Assembly (NCBI GenBank): GCA_018716365.1
Contig: DVKA01000246.1
Location: 1 to 6,817, forward strand
Source of the DNA: Candidatus Caccocola faecipullorum
GTDB lineage: Bacteria; Synergistota; Synergistia; Synergistales; Synergistaceae
Direction: 5' to 3'
Length of the DNA stretch: 6,817 nucleotides
Shown: in pieces, positions 1 through 4,330 of the stretch
Layout: each line of letters opens with the position of its first letter
Position numbering within the stretch: position 1 is the first letter of the stretch
Translations under genes and position numbers: made by a program
The notes under the pieces: generated by a model
What the model was told of the DNA's origin: nothing
Database searches by the model: none
The model's input: the letters and a program-made list of their open reading frames with translations, nothing else

Positions 1-603
1 CTCTTCGTCGCCTGCGTCGTAATGTGGTTCCTCGGCGGCTTCGGATTCACCGAAAGCGGCTTCGGCATGGTCGAAGACAGCTCCGCGAGCCTCCTCGCCA
101 AAATCGGCGGAGCCATCGCGCCGCTCTTCATACCGCTCGGCTTCGGCAACTGGCAGTCCGTCGCAGCCTCGCTTTCCGGCTTCACAGCTAAAGAGGCGAT
201 CGTCTCTACGATGGGCGTGCTCGCCAACGTAACCGGCGACGTCGAAGACGCCGTCACAGTCGCGGAGGCGGTAGCGGCCTGGTTCCCCAGCACGCTCGCG
301 GCCTTCAGCTTCCTGCTCTTCAATATGCTCGACTCGCCCTGCCTCGCGGCTATTGCGACCATGGCGCAGCAGATGCAGGACAGAAAATGGTTCTGGTTTG
401 CGATACTCTTCCAGAACATCTTCGCCTACCTCGTCTGCCTCTGCGTCTACCAGCTCGGCACATTCTTCATGGGCGGCGGCTTCACGGTCTGGACTGGAAT
501 CGCCTGCATAGTGGCGCTCTTCTTCGCCTACATGCTCTTCAGGCCCGACCCGTACAAGAACCAGAAAGTCTACTCGAAACGCTCCGTGCAGCAGGCCGCG
601 TAA
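1..603 (+). CDS. feoB: Ferrous iron transporter FeoB, C-terminal part (5' end outside window)
   Basis: Frame 1 is open from the first base to the TAA at 601-603, giving the last 200 residues of FeoB, the inner-membrane Fe(II) permease with an N-terminal GTPase domain (not visible here). The visible part is the membrane domain. It shows the GNW near visible residues 46-48, the family block GFTAKEAIVSTMGVL around residues 60-74, and the segment LFNMLDSPCLAA, whose SPC matches the conserved pore-region Pro-Cys of FeoB. Further membrane spans follow, then a polar tail ending in SVQQAA. The conserved core and normal tail suggest an intact gene cut only by the window edge. Downstream small genes on the same strand encode typical FeoB-associated membrane proteins, supporting the call. 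Confidence 0.95.
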   Translation, partial: LFVACVVMWFLGGFGFTESGFGMVEDSSASLLAKIGGAIAPLFIPLGFGNWQSVAASLSGFTAKEAIVSTMGVLANVTGDVEDAVTVAEAVAAWFPSTLAAFSFLLFNMLDSPCLAAIATMAQQMQDRKWFWFAILFQNIFAYLVCLCVYQLGTFFMGGGFTVWTGIACIVALFFAYMLFRPDPYKNQKVYSKRSVQQAA

Positions 604-606
604 GGC

Positions 607-615
607 TGGTATAAT
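607..615 (+). promoter_or_regulatory. Candidate extended -10 promoter just after feoB
   Basis: TGGTATAAT (TG-N-TATAAT) lies 4 bp after the feoB stop. No good -35 box is seen about 17 bp upstream, inside the feoB 3' end. If active, transcription would start near 622, ahead of the hairpin at 634-665 and the small FeoB-associated genes, allowing them to be expressed apart from feoB. The same TG-N-TATAAT pattern occurs at the other start sites in this window (2082-2090, 5894-5902, 5932-5940). Call rests on the motif alone. Confidence 0.4.
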
Positions 616-633
616 CTGAGTAAAGTCCGAAAC

Positions 634-665
634 GGGGCCGGGTACACAAAAAAGTATCCGGCTCC
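634..665 (+). other. Intercistronic hairpin between feoB and the Cys-rich protein gene
   Basis: Arms 634-645 and 654-665 pair over 12 positions, two of them G-U, around an 8-nt A-rich loop (646-653). There is no U-tract after it, so it is not a convincing intrinsic terminator. It sits directly before the ribosome binding site (677-681) of the next gene. Possible roles are mRNA processing or stabilisation, attenuation, or setting the ratio of FeoB to its small partners. Structure is seen; role is not known. Confidence 0.55.
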
Positions 666-691
666 ATTCTTCAAAAAGGAGTGAAAAGCAC

Positions 692-874
692 GTGAACGCA
701 GACGTCCTGATAATAGCCGCGATAGCGGCATACTGCCTGTTCGTCGTCGCGCGCAGGCTCAAAAAGAAAAACGGAAACGCCGCGGGCGCGTGCGGAGGCG
801 GATGAGCGGGATGCAGCTCGGCGTGCCGTGACGCATGCCGCTACGAAAACCTCTTCAAAGACAAAAAGGACTAG
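692..874 (+). CDS. FeoB-associated Cys-rich membrane protein, probable selenoprotein (UGA 803-805 read as Sec38)
   Basis: The GTG start at 692 follows AGGAG (677-681) with 10-nt spacing. Residues 1-37 form one membrane span (about 4-20), then RRLKKK and a Gly-rich stretch with C34. By the positive-inside rule the tail is cytoplasmic. An in-frame TGA at 803-805 follows, and the same frame continues for 22 codons (AGCSSACRDACRYENLF, then a charged end) to TAG at 872-874. With Sec at 38 the tail reads C34-X3-U38-X2-C41-X3-C45-X3-C49, matching the Cys-rich tails of the FeoB-associated family (PF12669 type), with U in place of a family Cys. Full length would be 60 residues, normal for the family, whereas stopping at TGA leaves 37 residues and one motif Cys. 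The next gene begins 4 nt after the TAG and its ribosome binding site lies within the extension. A SECIS-like hairpin starts at the UGA. Alternatives are a nonsense mutation or sequencing error. The role in handling Fe(II) or redox at FeoB is inferred from context. Confidence 0.8.
805..842 (+). promoter_or_regulatory. Bacterial SECIS-like hairpin overlapping the in-frame UGA
   Basis: The RNA folds as one symmetric 38-nt stem-loop: 805-809 pairs with 838-842, 811-814 with 833-836, 817 with 830 and 819-821 with 826-828, closing a CGUG loop (822-825). Internal mismatches are G810/G837, two positions at 815-816/831-832, and U818/U829. The stem includes the A of UGA, and the loop begins 17 nt after the UGA. 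Bacterial SECIS elements lie immediately 3' of UGA, with an apical loop roughly 16-37 nt away and a G among the first two loop bases; G823 satisfies this. An unpaired U three pairs below a loop containing GU resembles the SelB-binding upper stem of E. coli fdhF. Pairing is read directly; function is inferred. Confidence 0.72.
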
Positions 875-878
875 AAAA

Positions 879-998
879 ATGGGAGATTCCACAGGCTCGA
901 TGTTCTACGCCTTCACGGCGTTCCTCGTCATATACTTCATCGGCGCGGCCGTCTACTATGGACACAAATTCATCAGCGGCAAACTGCGCAAAAAATAA
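879..998 (+). CDS. Small single-span membrane protein, unknown function (39 aa)
   Basis: ATG at 879 with AAGGA at 866-870 (8-nt spacing) opens a 39-codon frame ending at TAA 996-998. The product has a short polar N-terminus (MGDSTGS), one hydrophobic span of about residues 9-27 rich in Phe, Tyr, Ala, Val and Ile, and a basic tail (HKFISGKLRKK), so the C-terminus should be cytoplasmic. It starts 4 nt after the TAG of the preceding Cys-rich protein and its Shine-Dalgarno lies in that gene's last codons, so translation is probably coupled. It carries no Cys or metal motif apart from a single His. I do not recognise the family. Position between two FeoB-associated metal-binding proteins suggests an accessory or assembly peptide of the Feo system; that is inference from context only. 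Confidence 0.7.
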   Translation: MGDSTGSMFYAFTAFLVIYFIGAAVYYGHKFISGKLRKK

Positions 999-1025
999 GA
1001 TGAAAGCAAAAAGGAGATGCGTTGA

Positions 1026-1394
1026 ATGACCGACGCCGTAATACTGGCGCTCGTAGCCGCGCTAATGTTCTTCGCCGTGCGCGGCGCTGTAAAACACTTC
1101 AAGGGCGAAAGCCCCTGCTGCGGAGGAGGAGGCTCCGGCCTGATCAAGGCTCCCGCCGAAAAACAGCTCGACAGCCCCATCCTCGGCAGAAAAACGGTAA
1201 AAATCTCCGGTATGCACTGCGACCACTGCGTCCGCAGCGTCACCGAAGCGATAAACAAAATCGACGGAGCCTCCGCAACAGTAAGCCTCAAATCCGAAAC
1301 CGCGGTAGTCTCCTACGACCGCCCCGTCGAAGACGAAAAAATCCGCCGCGCCGTAGAGGACGCGGGCTTTGAAGTCGTTTCGATAACGGCGTAA
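1026..1394 (+). CDS. Membrane-anchored heavy-metal-associated (HMA) domain protein
   Basis: This 122-residue protein starts at ATG 1026, nine bases after AAGGAG (1011-1016). Residues 4-18 form one membrane span, followed by R19, K23 and K26, so the remainder should be cytoplasmic. Residues 31-38 (CCGGGGSG) are a short Cys/Gly motif like that of FeoB-associated small proteins. About 56-122 is a ferredoxin-like HMA domain, with the metal site GMHCDHC (C65 and C68) in its first loop and the later GFEV typical of the fold. HMA domains bind soft or transition metals, usually Cu(I), through the two Cys. Anchored N-terminal span plus HMA proteins occur near feoB in gut anaerobes, so it may chaperone or sense metal at the inner face. 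It is last in the plus-strand cluster, 27 bp after the small membrane protein, and is followed by a terminator. Confidence 0.85.
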   Translation: MTDAVILALVAALMFFAVRGAVKHFKGESPCCGGGGSGLIKAPAEKQLDSPILGRKTVKISGMHCDHCVRSVTEAINKIDGASATVSLKSETAVVSYDRPVEDEKIRRAVEDAGFEVVSITA

Positions 1395-1411
1395 AAATAC
1401 GAAAACGAGAC

Positions 1412-1449
1412 AAAAAGCGGCGCAGCGTGAAATTCACTGCGCCGCTTTT
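1412..1449. terminator. Bidirectional intrinsic terminator between HMA gene and lysE-type gene
   Basis: A perfect 10-bp GC-rich inverted repeat (1416-1425 with 1437-1446) has an 11-nt loop, part of which can pair further as GTGA/TCAC. It is preceded by AAAAA (1412-1416) and followed by TTTTATTTT (1446-1454), so both transcripts meet a hairpin plus U-tract. It ends the convergent FeoB cluster (plus strand) and LysE-type gene (minus strand). Confidence 0.9.
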
Positions 1450-1465
1450 ATTTTCGGGACCTCCC

Positions 1466-2056
1466 CTACTTCCACAGCTCCGCAATCATCGTCGCGGCGC
1501 AGTATGCGAGCAGCAACGCCATTGCGGCGTTGAAGGGCTTTCTGTATTTGCTGAAGAACATTTCGAAGACCGCGCCGAAGGCGGACCAGCAGAGAGTGCA
1601 GGCGAAGCCCATGAAGGCGAGGAAGACGATGAAGAAGAGTATCGCGGCGAAGGTTTTGTAATAAGGCAGGATGAACGACGACATCGCCGTGATTCCGTAT
1701 AGAATGACCTTCACGTTGACGAACTGCAGCGCCGCGCCCGCGGCGAAGCTGTTCGAGGCGTCGCCCGTCTCGGACGGGCCGTCGTCGGAACGCCAGACGT
1801 GGAAGGCGAGCCACAGGATATAGGCGGCTCCGGCACAGAGCATGTATGGCTCTATCGCCGGCACAGCCTCGTATAGCAGCGAGCTGAAGAGCGCGCATCC
1901 AGCCATCACGACGAGAAATCCGGCGAATACGCCGAAGTTGAAGGGCAGCGAGCGGCGGAATCCGTAGCGCCCCGCGTTCGTCATCGACATGATGTTGTTC
2001 GGGCCGGGTGTGATCGAGGTCAGAATAACGTAAGACAGGAACGCCGCAAAATTCAT
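1466..2056 (-). CDS. LysE/RhtB-family amino-acid exporter, EamB-like (copy 1)
   Basis: This 196-residue inner-membrane protein has the LysE/RhtB hallmarks: a hydrophobic N-terminus with TPGPNN (residues 16-21), the segment CAGAAYILWLA (74-84), and ALQFVNVKVILYGITAMSSF (109-128). That last segment closely resembles the E. coli cysteine/O-acetylserine exporter EamB (YfiK) as I remember it. About six membrane spans are expected. Family members export amino acids or relatives by proton exchange; the EamB resemblance points to cysteine/O-acetylserine-like substrates but this is not certain. ATG at 2056 is preceded on its strand by a GAAAGGCGG-type ribosome site and a strong promoter. It is divergent from an XRE-cupin regulator, probably its controller. 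By my hand alignment about 145 of 196 residues match the second copy at 4331-4921. Confidence 0.9.
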   Translation of the reverse strand: MNFAAFLSYVILTSITPGPNNIMSMTNAGRYGFRRSLPFNFGVFAGFLVVMAGCALFSSLLYEAVPAIEPYMLCAGAAYILWLAFHVWRSDDGPSETGDASNSFAAGAALQFVNVKVILYGITAMSSFILPYYKTFAAILFFIVFLAFMGFACTLCWSAFGAVFEMFFSKYRKPFNAAMALLLAYCAATMIAELWK

Positions 2057-2081
2057 CGAAACGACCGCCTTTCAAGCTGTA

Positions 2082-2090
2082 TGCTATAAT
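2082..2090 (+). promoter_or_regulatory. Candidate extended -10 promoter for the XRE-cupin regulator
   Basis: TGCTATAAT is a perfect extended -10 (TG-N-TATAAT) with no clear -35. Transcription would start near 2097 and cross the operator-like repeats (2103-2147) before the regulator's ATG at 2179, leaving an untranslated leader of about 80 nt. A second possible -10, TATAGT at 2149-2154, lies closer to the gene but has no good -35 at the right distance. Confidence 0.45.
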
Positions 2091-2102
2091 GAAACTTAAC
2101 GA

Positions 2103-2147
2103 ACAATATCGTGCACGTGTTGTGAGATATATTGTACGCATCGTGCA
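2103..2147. promoter_or_regulatory. Candidate operator: repeats in the lysE / regulator divergent region
   Basis: ATCGTGCA occurs twice in direct orientation (2108-2115 and 2140-2147), 32 bp apart, about three helical turns. The first copy overlaps the palindrome CGTGCACG (2110-2117). The second sits in the imperfect palindrome TGTACG-cat-CGTGCA (2133-2147). ACAATAT (2103-2109) and ATATTGT (2129-2135) form a further perfect 7-bp inverted pair. The repeats overlap the minus-strand promoter and lie just downstream of the plus-strand one, so a bound regulator could control both. The adjacent XRE-cupin protein is the natural candidate; binding is inferred. Confidence 0.5.
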
Positions 2148-2159
2148 GTATAGTGTCAA
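2131..2159 (-). promoter_or_regulatory. Sigma-70-type promoter for LysE copy 1
   Basis: Read on the minus strand, TTGACA (2159-2154) and TACAAT (2136-2131) are separated by exactly 17 bp, so the -35 is consensus and the -10 is near consensus. Transcription would start near 2124, about 68 nt before the ATG at 2056. One copy of the ATCGTGCA repeat falls within the spacer. Confidence 0.75.
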
Positions 2160-2178
2160 GGGCGGAGCGTGAAATGAA

Positions 2179-2736
2179 ATGGAAAATATAAATTCCGTCG
2201 TCGCCGAGAATCTGCGGCGGCTGCGCGAGGAGCGGCGGCTGAGCCTCGACGCCGCGGCGAAGCTGACAGGGGTCAGTAAAAGCATGCTCGGACAGATAGA
2301 GCGCGGCGAGGCGAACCCGACCGTTTCGACGGTCTGGAAGATAGCCGACGGCCTGAAAGTTTCGTTCACAGCGCTGACCGTGCGCCCCGAACGTGATTCC
2401 GAGGTGGTGGACGTGAGCCGCGTGACGCCGCTGCTTGAGGACGGCGGGCGCTTCCGTAACTTCACGGCTTTCCCCTTCGACGCGGCGCGGCGCTTTGAAA
2501 TGTACTATATCGAGATAGACCCGGGCGGCGGCTTCGAGGCGGAGGCGCATCCGCAGGGGACGCAGGAGTTCATCACGGCATTTTCCGGCGAATTGACGGT
2601 ATCGGCGGGCGGCGAGAAATTTTCAATAACGCGCGGCTCGTCGCTGCGCTTCAAGGCCGACGTGCCGCACGAGTATAGAAACACCGGAGACGAAGTCTGC
2701 CGCCTGAGCATGGTCATATACTATCCGCAGGCCTGA
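2179..2736 (+). CDS. XRE-family transcriptional regulator with C-terminal cupin domain
   Basis: This 185-residue protein has an N-terminal XRE/Cro-CI helix-turn-helix at about residues 9-65, with recognition region GVSKSMLGQIERGEANPTVS (31-50), which is classic for this subfamily. A small-molecule-binding cupin follows at about 108-182; its first motif contains H124 and E130 and its second contains H164. XRE-cupin proteins typically sense a metabolite and repress or activate a neighbouring catabolic or export gene. Here the divergent neighbour is a LysE-type exporter, so it likely responds to an exported amino acid. ATG 2179 has GGAG at 2164-2167 (11-nt spacing, slightly long). A nearer ATG at 2174 is out of frame and stops after five codons. 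The gene ends 11 bp before the tail of a degraded LysE copy. Confidence 0.92.
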   Translation: MENINSVVAENLRRLREERRLSLDAAAKLTGVSKSMLGQIERGEANPTVSTVWKIADGLKVSFTALTVRPERDSEVVDVSRVTPLLEDGGRFRNFTAFPFDAARRFEMYYIEIDPGGGFEAEAHPQGTQEFITAFSGELTVSAGGEKFSITRGSSLRFKADVPHEYRNTGDEVCRLSMVIYYPQA

Positions 2737-2747
2737 ACGGCTCCGAA

Positions 2748-2787
2748 CTATTTACACAGCTCCGCAATCATCGCCGCTGCGCGGTAT
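2748..2787 (-). pseudogene. 3'-end remnant of a third LysE-type gene
   Basis: These 40 bases match the last 40 bases of LysE copy 1 (1466-1505) at 35 positions, including the shared TAG stop. The encoded end, AAAMIAELCK, matches CAATMIAELWK of copy 1. Similarity stops abruptly near 2788, where unrelated sequence begins, so the rest of the gene is gone. Orientation is the same as copies 1 and 2. It indicates an earlier extra LysE copy beside the regulator, lost by deletion or by insertion of the repeat-rich DNA that follows. The small open frame over 2748-2945 that contains it is a chance fusion, not a gene. Confidence 0.75.
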
Positions 2788-2823
2788 AGTGCTTTAACTT
2801 TTACACAAAAACACCGTCGTTCC

Positions 2824-2956
2824 GCAAATCTTCTGCATGGAACCTCCGTCCTAAATACCAAGACTAAACCGGAAGCGATCCACAGTATGAGGTTGCGGGG
2901 GACGGTACGGAGGCCCAGCATAGCCTGCCACGTTTCACCGGGCACAGAAGATTTGC
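2824..2956. repeat. Segment bounded by perfect 12-bp inverted repeats, possible structured RNA or mini-element
   Basis: GCAAATCTTCTG (2824-2835) and CAGAAGATTTGC (2945-2956) are perfect inverted repeats 109 bp apart. Nested inside are CCTCCGT (2843-2849) and ACGGAGG (2907-2913). The DNA could therefore fold into a long multi-branch structure, or be a tiny element with terminal inverted repeats. On the minus strand a good ribosome site (GGAGG) precedes an ATG at 2838 that opens only a short peptide (MQKICGTTVFLCKS). No transposase is present and no flanking target duplication is evident. I do not recognise the family. Confidence 0.5.
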
Positions 2957-3009
2957 AGGGTGGCGTGAGCTCTTATATTCGCTGAACTTTATAAAAGAGA
3001 TTGGCATTT

Positions 3010-3105
3010 CGTCATGCCGGGCTTGACCCGGCATCCAGCGGCGTTAAACATCGCAGCGTGTCGGAGTTTGAAGCCGCTGGATGCCGCGCCTGACGCGGCA
3101 TGCCG
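3010..3105. repeat. Palindromic dispersed-repeat (MITE/REP-like) element
   Basis: The element has two arms in opposite orientation. The inner 13 bp GGCATCCAGCGGC (3030-3042) is perfectly complementary to 3073-3085, across a 30-bp centre. Each arm is also a hairpin of its own: ATGCCGGG/CCCGGCAT (3014-3021, 3027-3034) with loop CTTGA, and ATGCCGCG/CGCGGCAT (3081-3088, 3094-3101) with loop CCTGA. The arms differ in stem bases but each keeps perfect pairing. The sequence style (CGTCATGCCGG...CCGGCATCCAG) resembles intergenic palindromic repeats present in many bacterial genomes. It lies between genes and encodes nothing. Confidence 0.72.
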
Positions 3106-3120
3106 TACGCGCAGGCAGAC

Positions 3121-3162
3121 ATAAAAGACGGCCTCAGCGCGCGGCGGCGCGCCGTGCCGTCT
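3121..3162 (-). terminator. Intrinsic terminator for the ppx-lysE-ankyrin operon
   Basis: AGACGGC (3126-3132) pairs with GCCGTCT (3156-3162), and inside it GCGCGC (3137-3142) pairs with GCGCGC (3147-3152) around GGCG. On the minus strand the stem is followed by TTTTAT (3126-3121). It lies 44 bp beyond the stop codon of the ankyrin gene, the last gene of the minus-strand operon. The plus strand has no U-run after the stem. Confidence 0.75.
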
Positions 3163-3205
3163 CTTATATAATGTCGAACGGCTGTATTTTCCTATGCCGT
3201 AAGTC

Positions 3206-4315
3206 TTATTCCTCGAACTCTCCCTCTATCATGCCGTTGAGGTAGCGGCCCGGGGCGGCGATGAAATCGTCCCACGCGGCGAGCGGGTGGAACTCTTCGT
3301 GTTCTTCGTCGAGGTACCAGAGCCGTTTGTCTTTCGGGCTCCACAGCAGCATGTAGCCGTCGTATTTGTCGAGCCGCGTCATGATTGAGAGCAGCTTCCG
3401 CCGTTTCCAGATGGTCTCCTGAACGTCCATATAGGAGTAAAGCTCCGCCCATTTGGTCAGTTCGTACTCCGGGAACTCAAGGCGCAGAGGCCCTGTTTTC
3501 AGGTATTCCGTCATAGCCGCGGGCAGCTTGTAGGGCTTGAGCTGGCGCGCCTTTTCCTGTTCGTTGTGCCAGTCATCCGGCTCCAGCGCCCTGACGTAGT
3601 CCGCCATTTCTTGATTTTTGCTCTGCACCGCCAATGTGTACGGGCGGTCGCCGTATTTATCCGCTATGGCGACGTCCGCGCCGCGTTCGACGAGGAAGCG
3701 CACCATCTCTAAATCCCCGCGCCGCGCCGCCTCCGTGACTGGCGTCGAAGCGTATGGGAACACCATGTCGGGCTTGTGATAGTTTATATCCGCGCCGTTG
3801 TCGAGCAGATATTCCGCCAGCATCCGGTTCCCGGATGAGGCCATGGCGCGCAGCGGTTCGCCGCCGAATTTTTCCATATTCATGCCGAGCCTGTCGAGAA
3901 GCGGAAGAATATCCGCGCTGCGGTAATTTTCCAGATGTAAGAAAAGCCGCGACACGGAGTCCTGCTTTGCGCTGATTCTCGCCCCCGCGTCTATCAGGAA
4001 GGCGAACATCGAAAGCGACGCCTGTCCGCCGTACAGCGCGCCGCGCAGCGAGGCGTAGAGCAGTTCGTCGCCGCAGCGTGAAACATCCGCCCCGCGGCTA
4101 ATCAGCAGCTCCGCCATATCCTGCCGTTGTTCGAGGACGGCCAGCTCAAGCGGCGCGGCCTCGCCTTCGCGTTCCATATCTCCGCATTGCCATAGATAGC
4201 GCTGCGGCTCGTCCGGCGCGTGGCCTGCGGCAAGTAGAGCGCGCAGCGCCTCTATATCTCCGTCCTTGACAGCCGCCATGACCGGCGGCAGCTTCGTGTA
4301 GACGACCCCGCCCAT
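3206..4315 (-). CDS. Ankyrin-repeat protein with SUKH (SMI1/KNR4)-like C-terminal region
   Basis: This 369-residue protein has no signal peptide or membrane span, so it is probably cytosolic. Ankyrin-type repeats are visible: residues 10-35 (VMAAVKDGDIEALRALLAAG), 54-80 (PLELAVLEQ...LLISRGADVS), a weaker one at 100-118, 153-178 (PLRAMASSG...YLLDNGADIN) and 191-245 (TPVTEAARRGDLEMVRFLVERGADV and one more). From about 258 the repeats give way to an acidic, aromatic-rich region with LP near 264, Trp at 289, 303, 325 and 333, and a final AAWDDFIAAPGRYLNGMIEGEFEE, reminiscent of SUKH/SMI1-KNR4 domains; this part is a tentative resemblance. Ankyrin and SUKH proteins often act in protein binding, including immunity against toxins, but no toxin is visible here. 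ATG 4315 has AAGGAT about 8 nt upstream and lies 15 bp after the LysE copy 2 stop, so it is co-transcribed. Confidence 0.85.
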   Translation of the reverse strand: MGGVVYTKLPPVMAAVKDGDIEALRALLAAGHAPDEPQRYLWQCGDMEREGEAAPLELAVLEQRQDMAELLISRGADVSRCGDELLYASLRGALYGGQASLSMFAFLIDAGARISAKQDSVSRLFLHLENYRSADILPLLDRLGMNMEKFGGEPLRAMASSGNRMLAEYLLDNGADINYHKPDMVFPYASTPVTEAARRGDLEMVRFLVERGADVAIADKYGDRPYTLAVQSKNQEMADYVRALEPDDWHNEQEKARQLKPYKLPAAMTEYLKTGPLRLEFPEYELTKWAELYSYMDVQETIWKRRKLLSIMTRLDKYDGYMLLWSPKDKRLWYLDEEHEEFHPLAAWDDFIAAPGRYLNGMIEGEFEE

Positions 4316-4330
4316 TTTTCTATCCTTCCG

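Noticed and set aside
634..665. Hairpin after feoB as an intrinsic terminator
   Set aside because: No U-tract follows the stem; the A-rich run is in the loop, so it is listed as an intercistronic hairpin instead.
803..805. Simple pseudogene explanation for the in-frame TGA
   Set aside because: The downstream frame keeps Cys spacing, ends exactly at the next gene's start region and is overlaid by a SECIS-like hairpin; decay would not produce all three. It remains the main alternative if the genome has no Sec machinery.
835..1029. Plus-strand 64-codon frame across the Cys-rich and small membrane protein genes
   Set aside because: It lies in a different frame from both supported genes, has no ribosome site, and its Arg/Ser-rich product looks like a shadow translation.
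1434..2550. Long minus-strand frames overlapping LysE copy 1 and the regulator
   Set aside because: They encode Arg/Leu-rich shadow protein in other frames of two well-supported genes and cross the divergent promoter region.
2840..2945. Cobalamin-riboswitch-like words on the minus strand (GGTGAAA, CCCCGCAAC, ACTGTG)
   Set aside because: The diagnostic 3' block (GCCAGGAGACCTGCC type) and the GCCACTG element are absent and the spacing between the words does not fit, so I kept it only as an unexplained structured segment.
2788..2945. Minus-strand open frame continuing upstream of the LysE tail
   Set aside because: No ribosome site at its start, unrelated composition, and it crosses the breakpoint between the LysE remnant and the inverted-repeat unit; it looks like a chance frame.
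3167..3172. TATAAT on the plus strand pointing into the ankyrin gene
   Set aside because: It has no -35, no extended TG, and no plus-strand gene downstream; it lies next to the terminator and is probably chance AT-rich spacer.
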